From assembly GCF_009932375.1 (NCBI RefSeq), contig NZ_BLJG01000048.1, positions 1-62,118 on the forward strand: 62,118 nucleotides of DNA. Direction: 5' to 3'. Under the pieces are notes generated by a model. That model saw only the letters and a list, made by a program, of their open reading frames with translations. It did no database searches and was not told the origin of the DNA. This document shows positions 8,421-16,918 of this stretch, piece by piece. The translations under genes were made by a program, and so were the position numbers. This DNA is from Pseudomonas juntendi (GTDB lineage: Bacteria > Pseudomonadota > Gammaproteobacteria > Pseudomonadales > Pseudomonadaceae). Numbering within the stretch: position 1 is the stretch's first letter; the number at the start of each line of letters is the position of its first letter.

Positions 8421-10070
8421 TCAGGCCGCGACGTGCTGGGTGACCACGCGACCGGCCTCCATGCGTACCAGCTGGTCGGCGATATCGAAGTAGCGATCAT
8501 CGTGGGAGATCACGATGATGGTCTTGCCCAGGCGCTTGAGGTCGGGCAGCAGCTCGGTGTAGAAGATCCGGCGGAAGGTCGGGTCTTGGTCGGCCGCCCA
8601 CTCGTCGAACACCAGCACCGGGCGATGCTCCAGCCAGGCATTGATCAGCGCCAGGCGCTTGCGTTGCCCGGTGGACAGGTCGGTGGTGGTGAACTTGCCG
8701 TCCTGGATGCTCACCTTGTGTGAGATTTCCAGGCGTTCCAGATACTGGTTGGCATCTTCGGGAATGCTCTGTTCACCCTGGATCACATCGTCGAACAGGT
8801 AGTAGTCGGCGAAGATCGTGGTGAACAGCTGGCGATACTGGTCCCTGTCGCTGGCATCGATGATCTTGTCATCCAGCGCGATATGCCCCTGTTGTGGTGC
8901 GTAGAGTCCCAGCAACAGCTTGATCAGCGTGGTCTTGCCACAGCCGTTCTCGCCGACAATGAAGACGATTTCGCCCTGTTCGATCCGCAGGTTGACCGGC
9001 CCCAGCCGGAAGGGCGCGGCATCGCCCACCGCAGGGAAGGCGTAGCTCACCTCGACCAGTTCCAGGCTGCGCACCTTGGCCTTGGCAGCCGGTGCGTCGG
9101 TCAGCAGCAGGTGCGGCTCGGGTGAGGAAAACTGCCGGGAAAGCTCGGCGATGCGCTGGAAGGCGATGCCGGCGCGGCCGACGATGGGCAGCGTACCGAT
9201 CAGGTGCTCCAGCGGACCTTTCATGTACAGCAGCACCAGGACGAAGCCACTGATGACCGCTTTGTCCTGCCCTGGGCCGGCACCGTGCATCAGCAGTGCG
9301 ATGCCAATGACCACGAAGAACAGCATGGAGCCGAAGGTCTTGGCGATCACGAAGGTGTTGATTGCGCGGATCTGGGTCTTGCAGATGAAATCCGCGGTGG
9401 CCTGGATGCCATGCACGAACATGCGGTGGCGACGTGGGCGGTGGATGCGCAGTTCCTTGGCGCCGCCGGCCACGGCGTTGTACTGGCGTTGCAGGTCGTC
9501 CTCGGCGTCGCGGGCGGCCATGAAGCCACGCACGCCTACCGATTGCGCGAGGTACTGGGCGCTCGTGCCCACGGCGATGGCCGCCAGCATCAGCAGGAAC
9601 ATCGGCCACGACAGCATGGCCAGGTAGCCCAGGCAGCCCAAGGTCACCGTCAGCGAAATCGCCAGCGGCGCGAAGGCGAAGGCGAAGTCGCTGATGGTGT
9701 CGACATCATGGGTCAGTACCGGAATCAGACGGTGGCTGCGAAAGCGCTCGATCTGCTCGATCGGCGCGGCGAGCACCTTCTCCCCCAGGGTCTTGCGCAG
9801 GCGGGCGATGATGTGCTGGCCAACGTAGTTGGTACCGATATCCGACAGGATCGTGCTCACCAGTGCCAGCAGGCACAACCCGGCAAAGCCCAGGATCAGG
9901 CTGTGCCCCAGGTCGCCCTCGGCGTGCAGCGCGCCGTTGATGGTGGCCAACAGCGTGGTCACGCTCAGGCCCCCGATCATGCCGAGGAAGATGGACAGTG
10001 TGACGATCGGCCAGAATGGCTTGAGCAGGGCCAGCAATTCACGCAGGGCCCCGCGGTTGGAAGTGCTCAT
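8421..10070 (-). CDS. pvdE: Pyoverdine precursor ABC exporter PvdE
   Basis: This inner-membrane exporter moves the pyoverdine precursor (acylated ferribactin) from cytoplasm to periplasm. The 549-residue protein is a fused half-transporter: about six membrane segments over residues 15-290, then an ATPase with Walker A GENGCGKTT near residue 372, signature STGQRKR near 465 and Walker B VLVFDEW near 485. Length and architecture match PvdE. The chosen ATG gives the MSTSNRG start; a longer frame continues upstream but overlaps pvdA. It begins 16 bases after the pvdA stop on the same strand, so pvdA-pvdE form an operon driven by the iron-starvation box before pvdA. Confidence 0.93.
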   Translation of the reverse strand: MSTSNRGALRELLALLKPFWPIVTLSIFLGMIGGLSVTTLLATINGALHAEGDLGHSLILGFAGLCLLALVSTILSDIGTNYVGQHIIARLRKTLGEKVLAAPIEQIERFRSHRLIPVLTHDVDTISDFAFAFAPLAISLTVTLGCLGYLAMLSWPMFLLMLAAIAVGTSAQYLAQSVGVRGFMAARDAEDDLQRQYNAVAGGAKELRIHRPRRHRMFVHGIQATADFICKTQIRAINTFVIAKTFGSMLFFVVIGIALLMHGAGPGQDKAVISGFVLVLLYMKGPLEHLIGTLPIVGRAGIAFQRIAELSRQFSSPEPHLLLTDAPAAKAKVRSLELVEVSYAFPAVGDAAPFRLGPVNLRIEQGEIVFIVGENGCGKTTLIKLLLGLYAPQQGHIALDDKIIDASDRDQYRQLFTTIFADYYLFDDVIQGEQSIPEDANQYLERLEISHKVSIQDGKFTTTDLSTGQRKRLALINAWLEHRPVLVFDEWAADQDPTFRRIFYTELLPDLKRLGKTIIVISHDDRYFDIADQLVRMEAGRVVTQHVAA

Positions 10071-10086
10071 CGGCTGGTTCCCGTCC

Positions 10087-11421
10087 TCAGGCGCAGGTCT
10101 GGCGCAGGCTGGCTGGCGCGTTGCTGGCCTGCTTGCCCAGATGCTGGTAGAGCGACTGGCCGATCTCCGCCGCACGTGCCGGCAATACCGACAGCAGCGT
10201 GTCGCTGAGGCCGTGGGAGGCTTCGCAGAACCCTTGCAGGTAGACGTTGGCGCCGAACTCGGAGTGGGCCAGCGCGCGGTAGTCGCGGTCTACCTCGAAG
10301 TCCTTCAGGTGCTGCTGCAGGGGTGCCAGTAATTCGCGGTGCGAGCGGCGTTCGTAGCCGGTGGCGAGGATCACCGCGTCGTAGCGGTGGGTCTGGCGCA
10401 CATCGGTGGCCAGGTCGCGCAAGGTCAGTTCGATGCCTGCGGCGGTTTCCACCACATCTTCGATGGTGCGGCGGCACAATACGGCGTGGCGGTGCAGGTG
10501 CGCGACCTTCTGGCGGTAAAGGATGCCGTAGATGCGCTCGAGCAGGTCAACGTCGACTACCGAGTAGTTGGTGTTGTGGTATTCGCTGACCAGCTTCTCG
10601 CGCTCGGCGTGGGGCTGGTTGAACACCAGGTCGGTGTACTCGGGGGCGAAGATCTCGTTGACGAACGGGCTGTCGTCGGCCGGCTTGAGGGCCGAGGCGC
10701 GCAGGATCATGTCGACCTTGACCGATGGATAGCTGTCATTGAGATCGATGAAGGCCTCGGCGGCGCTCTGCCCGGAGCCGACCACGGCGATGCGCATCGG
10801 CTTGCCTTCGTTGCAAGGCAGCTGCTGCAGTGCGCTCAGGTACTGGGAGTGGTGGAATACCCGCGGGTCGTTCCTGAAGGCGCGGAAGGCGTCGGGGATC
10901 TTCGGCGTGCCGCCGCTGCCGACCACCACCGAGCGGGCACGGCGTTGGGTTTCACGGCCCTGCGGGTCGCGGGAGACGATGCGCAGGTGGTCGACCTTGC
11001 CCTCGCGCAGCTCAGGTTCGATGCGCAACACTTCCTCGCCGTACACCGCCTGGGTGGCAAAGTGCTCGGCGGCCCAGCGCAGGTAGTCGTTGTACTCCAG
11101 GCGGCAGGGGTAAAAGGTGCCCAGGTTGATGAAATCGGCCAGGCGCTGCTTCTGGTGCAGGTAGTTCACGAAGCTGTAGGGGCTGGTAGGGTTGCGCAGC
11201 GAAACCAGGTCCTTGAGGAAGGAGATCTGCAACTCACTCTGGGTGGCCAGGGTGTTGCCGTGCCAGCGGTAGTCGGTCTGCTTGTCGATGAACAGGGCGT
11301 CGAGAGCATGGCCGTTGGTCTCGGCGAGCTCTTCCAGCGCGATGGCCAGGGCCAGGTTGGAAGGGCCGAAGCCGACGCCGATCAGGTCGTGGATTTTTTC
11401 GGGGGAAGAGGTCTGGCTCAT
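10087..11421 (-). CDS. pvdA: L-ornithine N5-monooxygenase PvdA
   Basis: PvdA hydroxylates ornithine at N5 with FAD and NADPH, giving the hydroxyornithine that is formylated or cyclised in pyoverdine. The 444-residue length fits the family. The FAD motif GVGFGPSN lies at residues 15-22, the NADPH-binding VVGSGQSAAE near 213 and the ATGYERR motif near 351. The ATG chosen gives the conserved MSQTSS start; the frame remains open further upstream through the intergenic region but has no homology there. A perfect PvdS box lies 78 bases upstream. In P. putida KT2440 pvdA is, as I recall, outside this cluster; here it lies between pvdO and pvdE. Confidence 0.94.
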   Translation of the reverse strand: MSQTSSPEKIHDLIGVGFGPSNLALAIALEELAETNGHALDALFIDKQTDYRWHGNTLATQSELQISFLKDLVSLRNPTSPYSFVNYLHQKQRLADFINLGTFYPCRLEYNDYLRWAAEHFATQAVYGEEVLRIEPELREGKVDHLRIVSRDPQGRETQRRARSVVVGSGGTPKIPDAFRAFRNDPRVFHHSQYLSALQQLPCNEGKPMRIAVVGSGQSAAEAFIDLNDSYPSVKVDMILRASALKPADDSPFVNEIFAPEYTDLVFNQPHAEREKLVSEYHNTNYSVVDVDLLERIYGILYRQKVAHLHRHAVLCRRTIEDVVETAAGIELTLRDLATDVRQTHRYDAVILATGYERRSHRELLAPLQQHLKDFEVDRDYRALAHSEFGANVYLQGFCEASHGLSDTLLSVLPARAAEIGQSLYQHLGKQASNAPASLRQTCA

Positions 11422-11448
11422 GGTTGCGGTTCCTTGGATGGTCGAGTG

Positions 11449-11471
11449 GGGGCGCCGCTGAAGGGCGCCCC
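11449..11471 (-). other. GC-rich hairpin in the pvdA leader
   Basis: GGGGCGCC (11449-11456) pairs perfectly with GGCGCCCC (11464-11471) around a 7-base loop. It lies between the PvdS box and the pvdA start codon, so it should be in the mRNA leader. It could equally be the end of the pvdMNO transcript. No T tract is present. Confidence 0.5.
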
Positions 11472-11498
11472 GTGTCCTGCGCAAGTACACCGATAGGA

Positions 11499-11522
11499 AC
11501 GAGCCTGCTGGCGGAGAATTTA
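11499..11522 (-). promoter_or_regulatory. PvdS iron-starvation box of the pvdA-pvdE operon
   Basis: On the minus strand the site reads TAAAT, 16 bases, CGT: an exact match to the PvdS promoter consensus (-33 and -10 elements) with the expected spacing. It lies in the 116-base gap between pvdO and pvdA and gives pvdA its own iron-starvation promoter. Confidence 0.85.
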
Positions 11523-11537
11523 CCGCCGCCTGGCGCT

Positions 11538-12398
11538 TTACAGCTCGCGGGCCACGCGGAATCCGATCCAGTCGCCACGGTCGTCGCGCACGGTGGTGTT
11601 GCGGTTGCCCGAGCGCGAGAAGATCGGTGCCTCGCCCCAGTCGTTGCCGCGGATCGAGATCTGCCGGCAGCCGGCTTCCTTCCAGGCGCTGCCGTCGGCC
11701 GGCGCGCCGACATAGCTGTCGTGGTAACAGTCGGCGACCCACTCGTAGACGTTGCCATGCATGTCGTACACACCGAAGGCATTGGCCGGGAAACTGCCCA
11801 CCGGTGAGCTGTAGCTGAAGCCGTCCTTGGGGCCGTAGACGTTGGCGTTCTTGCTGATCTCGAGATTGGCGTCCGGCTCGAACGGGAACATGCCGGTACT
11901 GCCGCCGCGTGCGGCGTATTCGCGCTGCGCTTCGCTGACCATGGCGTAGTGCTTGCCGGTTTTCTTCGACAGCCAGGCCACATAGTGCTCGATGTCTTGG
12001 TAGCTCATGCACACGGCCGGCTGGCGAGGGCCTTGCTGGTAGCTGGGCTTGCTATTGGTGCAGCGCCGCCCGGGGCGATCGTCGCCGTCGGCGATGACGA
12101 TGCCGGTGGCCTTCTGGTAGGCGGCCCATTCAGCGGCAGTGATCTGGAAGCGGCTGATGGCGAACGGCTTGGCGAAGGTGACCGGGTGCTGCGGACCTTC
12201 GTCGTCCTGGCGGCCCATCTCGTCGGGCGGGGTGCCCATGGTAAAGGTACCGGCGGGCAGCACGACCATTTCCGGGCAGGCCTTGTCGCAGTCGCGGAAC
12301 ACTGTGCCGGGCTTGTCCGACGGCTGCGCGGCCAGGGCCGGCAGGCTGCAGGCGGCCAGCACGGCGGCCAGGGTGAGGCGGTGCAGGGGTGCGCTCAT
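11538..12398 (-). CDS. pvdO: Pyoverdine maturation protein PvdO (FGE-sulfatase fold)
   Basis: The 286-residue protein has a signal peptide of about 23 residues (LAACSLPALA) and a formylglycine-generating-enzyme-like domain over most of its length (GTFTMGTPPDE, HGNVYEWVADC, WIGFRVA). It acts in the periplasm. PvdO is known from P. fluorescens and P. aeruginosa to be needed after PvdP for oxidation of dihydropyoverdine to the mature chromophore. It starts 14 bases after the pvdN stop, so it belongs to the pvdM-pvdN-pvdO operon. I chose the ATG giving MSAPLHRL because it is directly followed by a signal peptide; the open frame extends 42 codons further, overlapping pvdN. Confidence 0.92.
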   Translation of the reverse strand: MSAPLHRLTLAAVLAACSLPALAAQPSDKPGTVFRDCDKACPEMVVLPAGTFTMGTPPDEMGRQDDEGPQHPVTFAKPFAISRFQITAAEWAAYQKATGIVIADGDDRPGRRCTNSKPSYQQGPRQPAVCMSYQDIEHYVAWLSKKTGKHYAMVSEAQREYAARGGSTGMFPFEPDANLEISKNANVYGPKDGFSYSSPVGSFPANAFGVYDMHGNVYEWVADCYHDSYVGAPADGSAWKEAGCRQISIRGNDWGEAPIFSRSGNRNTTVRDDRGDWIGFRVAREL

Positions 12399-12412
12399 GG
12401 AAGATGCCTTGT

Positions 12413-13684
12413 TCAAAGTTGCTGGGTAATGAGGGACATGACCCGGTCTATCTGCTGCTCGTCGTTGAGCAGGCTTGGGGCCAGGCGGATCACCGGGCCG
12501 ACGTCGCGGTCTACGGCGTCGCACATCACCTTGTTGGTGGTGAGGTGCGCGGCCACGGCGTCGGCGTCACGATCCTTGATGCGCAAGAAGGTGAAACCGG
12601 CGGAGAACTGTTCGCTGCGCGGGGTCACCAGCTGGATCTGGCGGTGCTCGAGCAGGCGCTGTTTGAGCAGGCTGTTGAGCTGGTGTATGCGCTGCTGCAC
12701 CTCGGCCTTGCCCAGTTGCAGGTGCAGCTTGAAGGCCTCGCTTGTGGCCCAGCGGTGCTCGAAGGCGTGGTAGCCGCCCGGGGTCATGATGGTGGCGAAG
12801 TCCTCATCGCGGGAGAAGGTGGCGACGCTGGGCACCAGGTGCTGCATGCCGGTGGAGGCAGCGCAGATGATCCCGGTGCCGCGCGGGCCGAACATCCACT
12901 TGTGCGTACCGGCGATGAAGTAGTCGCAGTTGAAGTCGGCGAAGCGGGCGTTCTCCACGCCGAAGCCATGCACGCCGTCGACCACGTACAGGATGCGCTC
13001 GGCTTCGCTGCGCTCGCGGTTGTGCCGGCGCACCAGTTCACCGATCTCGCCCACCGGCAGCTTGACGCCGCTGCCAGAGTGCACCCAGGTCATGCCCAGC
13101 ACCCGGGTGTTGGGCTTGATGGCCTTGTCGAGGGTGCTCAGTACCTGGTCGGTGGAGACCGTCCATGGGTCGTCGAACAGTCGGATCTGGCGCACCGCGG
13201 TGCCCTGGCGCTGGTTGCGGAACTCCAGCGCCTTCTGCGCGCAATAGTGTTCGTGCTCGGTAATCAGCACCTCCTGCCCGGCGCCGACTTTGAGGCCGCC
13301 ATAGATCATCGCCAGGCCTTCGGTGGTGCTGCCGGTCAGGGCGATCTGGCGCGGGCCGACCTCCAGGTAGCGCGCGGCCCACTCGCGTACTTCATCTTCG
13401 CGCTGCCATTCGTACTGGCTTTCCCAATCCATCAGCGCAGCTGGGTTGCGATCCAGGTCGGCGCGGTGGCGGTCGATGGCTTCCTGTACCGGGCGCGGAT
13501 GGGCGGTGACCAGGAAGTTGGCGAAATGCGCAATCTGCGGGTCGAGTGGAAACAGCTCGCGCAGGTTGCGCCACTTGTCGGGGCCGGCCAACGGCTTGGC
13601 GGGCTGGGCCAGGGCCTGGGGTAACAGTGGCAGGCTTGCGGCCAGCAGCCCGGCCTGTTTGAGGAAAGTGCGGCGGTTACTCAT
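12413..13684 (-). CDS. pvdN: PvdN, periplasmic PLP-dependent pyoverdine side-chain enzyme
   Basis: The 423-residue protein opens with a twin-arginine signal (NRRTFLKQAG) and then has an aminotransferase class V fold. The PLP lysine is Lys262 in the GTHKWMFG motif, preceded by the VVDGVHGFG motif that holds the cofactor. PvdN is known to be Tat-exported and to convert the glutamic acid side chain of the chromophore to succinamide in the periplasm. The gene is 15 bases downstream of pvdM and 14 bases upstream of pvdO on the same strand, one operon. Length and motif order match the family, and nothing appears degraded. Confidence 0.93.
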   Translation of the reverse strand: MSNRRTFLKQAGLLAASLPLLPQALAQPAKPLAGPDKWRNLRELFPLDPQIAHFANFLVTAHPRPVQEAIDRHRADLDRNPAALMDWESQYEWQREDEVREWAARYLEVGPRQIALTGSTTEGLAMIYGGLKVGAGQEVLITEHEHYCAQKALEFRNQRQGTAVRQIRLFDDPWTVSTDQVLSTLDKAIKPNTRVLGMTWVHSGSGVKLPVGEIGELVRRHNRERSEAERILYVVDGVHGFGVENARFADFNCDYFIAGTHKWMFGPRGTGIICAASTGMQHLVPSVATFSRDEDFATIMTPGGYHAFEHRWATSEAFKLHLQLGKAEVQQRIHQLNSLLKQRLLEHRQIQLVTPRSEQFSAGFTFLRIKDRDADAVAAHLTTNKVMCDAVDRDVGPVIRLAPSLLNDEQQIDRVMSLITQQL

Positions 13685-13699
13685 GGGTGTCGGCCTTGT

Positions 13700-15052
13700 T
13701 CAGCGATTGGCGACGGGGCGGGCAGCTTTCTGCACCTGTTCCCAGACGCGCAGGAAGTTGCCTGCCCAGAGCTTCGCGATGTCCGTTTCGCTGTAGCCTC
13801 GGGTCAGCAGTTCGGCGGTGACGTTGCGGATTTCGCTGACGTCATTCCAGCCGTCCAGGCCGCCGCCATCGTTGAAGTCAGAGCTGATGCCGACATGGTC
13901 GATGCCGACTTTCTTCACCGTATAGTCGATGGCGTCGACGTACTGCGCGAGGGTAGCCTTGGGCTCTTCTTCCAGCGTGCTGTACAGCGCGCTGGCGTAT
14001 TCGCCGAAACGCGCTTCGGGCCAGATGGCGATCACCGCATCGCCCGGCATCAGCGCGTTGGCCAGGCCCTGCAGGGGTTGCAGGTCGAAGCGCGCGCGCA
14101 GGGCGTCGAGTTTTTCAATCACCGGCTTGCTCAGGGGCTTGAGGTACTGGCCGAAGCCGACCACCTGGATGACACCGCCGCTGTCCTTGATCAACTGCAT
14201 CTCCTTGTCGGAGAGGTTGCGCGGGATGTCTACCAGCGCCCGGGGCGCGGAGTGCGAGGCCACCATGGGCGCGCGGCTAAGGCGGGCGACATCTTCAAGC
14301 GCCAGGGTGGACATCTGCGATACGTCGATGATCACGCCCAGATCGTTGAGGCGCTTGACCGCCTGCTCACCCAGCGGCGACAGGCCACCGAGGGCGTCGG
14401 CGGTGTCGTTGAAGAACGGCAGTGGGCGCGAGGAGTCGGCCCAGTCGTTGTTGCCCGTGTAGCTGAAGCCGAACATGCGCACGCCGCGCGCAGCCCACAA
14501 GTCCAGCTGCGACAGGTCGTGGCCCAGTGGGTAGGCGTTGAGCATGCTGATGAAGATGGCGAACTTGCCTTCGCCATTGAGCCGGCGGAAGTCGTCGGGG
14601 GTGTAGGCGATGCCGACCTGGTTGGGGAAGTCACGGACCATCCCGCTGATGATCTTGTAGCGGGCTTCCTGTTCCTGCCGGGCGGCATCGACGAAACCGG
14701 GGGTAGGGCGGTGCGGGGCGTTTGGGCCGTTCCAGATTTCCGGCCAGCCGAAGATGGTCAGCGCCGCACCGGACAGGCGGCCCCGGTTGGCCTTGACCAG
14801 GTCGAACTGGCCCGGGCCGTCCTTGTCGATTTCCTGGCCGGCGCTGCCCAGTTCGAGGGGCACGGTGACATGGCTGTCGAACGACAGCATGTGCTCGTGC
14901 AGGTCGTTGGCCTGTTGCACGATTTTCAGCGGATAGCCGGCGTGCTGCTGTTGCCAGAAGAAATAGCCGGCGACACCCCCCAGGGCGGCCACCAGGGCCA
15001 GGGGTAGGCCAATGTAAAGGGCCTTGCGGGAACGGGTCTTGGTCATTGCCAT
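13700..15052 (-). CDS. pvdM: PvdM, membrane-anchored dipeptidase-like pyoverdine maturation protein
   Basis: The 450-residue protein has an N-terminal membrane anchor (about residues 12-32) and a renal-dipeptidase-like (peptidase M19) domain facing the periplasm. PvdM is required for oxidation of ferribactin by PvdP in fluorescent pseudomonads. Several positions that bind the metals in true M19 dipeptidases look replaced: the DxHxD motif reads DSHVT, the DxSH motif reads DVSQ and the usual ISxEG reads ISMLN. The ASHS histidine is kept. It is probably not an active dipeptidase. It is first gene of pvdMNO, with a PvdS box 75 bases upstream, divergent from pvdP. Confidence 0.92.
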   Translation of the reverse strand: MAMTKTRSRKALYIGLPLALVAALGGVAGYFFWQQQHAGYPLKIVQQANDLHEHMLSFDSHVTVPLELGSAGQEIDKDGPGQFDLVKANRGRLSGAALTIFGWPEIWNGPNAPHRPTPGFVDAARQEQEARYKIISGMVRDFPNQVGIAYTPDDFRRLNGEGKFAIFISMLNAYPLGHDLSQLDLWAARGVRMFGFSYTGNNDWADSSRPLPFFNDTADALGGLSPLGEQAVKRLNDLGVIIDVSQMSTLALEDVARLSRAPMVASHSAPRALVDIPRNLSDKEMQLIKDSGGVIQVVGFGQYLKPLSKPVIEKLDALRARFDLQPLQGLANALMPGDAVIAIWPEARFGEYASALYSTLEEEPKATLAQYVDAIDYTVKKVGIDHVGISSDFNDGGGLDGWNDVSEIRNVTAELLTRGYSETDIAKLWAGNFLRVWEQVQKAARPVANR

Positions 15053-15126
15053 CTCGTTGCACGGTTGATCGGGGCGGCCTGCCGACGCACAACGTGCTGC
15101 TTGGGCAGGGCTTGGGTATCAGGTGA

Positions 15127-15150
15127 ACGAGCGACCGCCGGGCAAATTTA
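15127..15150 (-). promoter_or_regulatory. PvdS iron-starvation box of the pvdMNO operon
   Basis: TAAAT-N16-CGT is found exactly on the minus strand, about 75 bases before the pvdM start codon, in the divergent pvdM/pvdP gap. Confidence 0.85.
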
Positions 15151-15187
15151 TCGCCGGCTTCGAACCAGGCCGAGCCAGGCCTGGCAT

Positions 15188-15211
15188 TAAATTTCGCCGA
15201 AGATGCAACGT
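15188..15211 (+). promoter_or_regulatory. PvdS iron-starvation box of pvdP
   Basis: TAAAT-N16-CGT is exact on the plus strand, 55 bases before the chosen pvdP start. With the oppositely directed pvdM box 37 bases away it makes a compact bidirectional promoter. It also argues against a longer pvdP reading frame starting at the GTG at 15123. Confidence 0.85.
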
Positions 15212-15266
15212 TTTAGCCTTGGACGGGCCGTGCTCCACGGCCGCAATGAATGCTCAGGTAGTTGCA

Positions 15267-16895
15267 ATGACGATTTCTCGACGCGGGTTCATCGCCGGTG
15301 TGGCATTGGCAGGCGTGGCGGTGCCCGGCGCGATGTATGCGCAGCATGTGCAGCGCCAGCGGTTCGACGAGCAGTTTCCGGAAACCCCCGGTGAGGCGGT
15401 GGTGGAACTGGCCGATGCGGCGCTGCAGCAATTGGGCGACACCTTGCGCGGGATCTGGCGTTTTACACTGCAAGGGAAAGATGCCGGGCTGCCCGGCCTG
15501 CCTGAGGGTGAACTGGAAATGTTTCTCGATGTCGCCCCAAGTGGCCGCGGCCTGCGTGGTTACCTGGACACGCCCGAGCGCCTGCGGGGTGCCGAGGCGC
15601 CGCGTTATCGGGTAGTCGGTGACCTGCTGACCGATGCGAACAGGACCTTGCGTTGGCGGCTGTTTTCTACCGCGCCGGGGGAAGGGCATGCTGACTACCA
15701 ATGCACGGTGGTACTCGACGAAGTCTGGGGTGAGTTCGGCAATGCCGGGCAGGCCACCCTGAACGGGCGCATCGCTGCGCTGGGGCGTTCGTTGACCCTA
15801 CCCGTGCAGGACAACACTTTTGTTGCGCTCAAGCGCAGTTTCCCCGAGGCTCGCGAGCGCACGCCTCTGTCCCCGGCCTTGCTGGCCTGGCTGATTGCGC
15901 CGGAGCACCGCCTGTTCCACCAATTGTGGCATGCCTCGCGTGACAAGTGGCACAACCTCGACAAGGACAAGCAGGCGGCCCTGCGCGGCTTGGGCTGGCA
16001 GCCCGGGCCGCGCGACCGTGAGCGTGACGCCCGTGGCCGGCACAAGGATCGCAATGGCTCGGGCGAGGACTTTTTCTTCATGCACCGGCACATGCTGCGT
16101 GCTGCCCGGGTCATTCAGGACCTGCCGTCGTGGGCGCGGTTCCCGCTGCCGCAGCCAGAGCTCGAACGCGACCGGGTCGGCTTTGCCAACTATTTCGACA
16201 ACCATGACGGTACGGCCTTGCCACCCACCTGGCTGGCTGCGGACGATGCGGCGTATACCCAGTGGGTGCGCGATATCAAGACGCCGGATACTTTCCACGG
16301 TAACTTCCAGGTCTGGGAGTCGAGGTACACCGACCCGCATTACCTGAGTACGCTCACCCTTGCGCAGTTCGGTTCGGAGATGGAACTGGGCCTGCACGAT
16401 TGGTTGCACATGCGCTGGGCCTCGGTGCCGCGCGACCCGTCCAGCGGCTTGCCGGTGCCGTTCGCGCGCCAGCCGGAGGACTTTGCCGCACGCTGGTTCG
16501 AGGCGGAAAACGACTTCCTTGGCGACCCGTTTTCATCCCATGTAAACCCGGTGTTCTGGCACTTCCATGGCTGGATCGATGACCGCATAGAAGACTGGTT
16601 CCGCGCCCACGAGCGTGTGCATCCCGGCCAGGTGCGGCGCGCCGAGGTCAACGGTGTGCCGTGGTTCGCGCCTGGGCGCTGGGTAGAGGTATCCGACCCA
16701 TGGCTGGGGCCCGATACCCATGGCTGTTCGACTGTGCCGGGGCTGCGGCCGGGGCGCAGTGTGGAGATGGACCCAGAGACCATGAAGCTGGCGCTGCGTA
16801 TCATCTTCGCCGATGACGACCTGTTTGCCAGCTTGCGGCCGAAGGTGCCGCAGCGGCCCTGGTACGCACGCAACCTGAAACTGGCGAAGCGCTGA
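15267..16895 (+). CDS. pvdP: PvdP, periplasmic tyrosinase of pyoverdine chromophore formation
   Basis: This copper enzyme oxidises the D-Tyr/Dab part of ferribactin to start chromophore formation in the periplasm. The 542-residue product begins with a twin-arginine signal (residues 4-11, SRRGFIAG). Histidine-rich copper-site segments follow: HRLFHQLWH in the middle and NPVFWHFHGWIDDRIEDW towards the C-terminus, the latter resembling the tyrosinase CuB motif. The frame is open from a GTG at 15123, but that start lies upstream of the PvdS box; the ATG at 15267 puts the Tat signal at the N-terminus and matches the usual length. ATG 15246 is a possible alternative. It is convergent with opmQ, with a gap of only 23 bases. 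Confidence 0.92.
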   Translation: MTISRRGFIAGVALAGVAVPGAMYAQHVQRQRFDEQFPETPGEAVVELADAALQQLGDTLRGIWRFTLQGKDAGLPGLPEGELEMFLDVAPSGRGLRGYLDTPERLRGAEAPRYRVVGDLLTDANRTLRWRLFSTAPGEGHADYQCTVVLDEVWGEFGNAGQATLNGRIAALGRSLTLPVQDNTFVALKRSFPEARERTPLSPALLAWLIAPEHRLFHQLWHASRDKWHNLDKDKQAALRGLGWQPGPRDRERDARGRHKDRNGSGEDFFFMHRHMLRAARVIQDLPSWARFPLPQPELERDRVGFANYFDNHDGTALPPTWLAADDAAYTQWVRDIKTPDTFHGNFQVWESRYTDPHYLSTLTLAQFGSEMELGLHDWLHMRWASVPRDPSSGLPVPFARQPEDFAARWFEAENDFLGDPFSSHVNPVFWHFHGWIDDRIEDWFRAHERVHPGQVRRAEVNGVPWFAPGRWVEVSDPWLGPDTHGCSTVPGLRPGRSVEMDPETMKLALRIIFADDDLFASLRPKVPQRPWYARNLKLAKR

Positions 16896-16918
16896 CACCG
16901 CGCCCCACAGGGAATGCA

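Noticed and set aside
15123..15266. Longer pvdP starting at GTG 15123
   Set aside because: It would start upstream of the PvdS box and bury the twin-arginine signal 48 residues into the protein.
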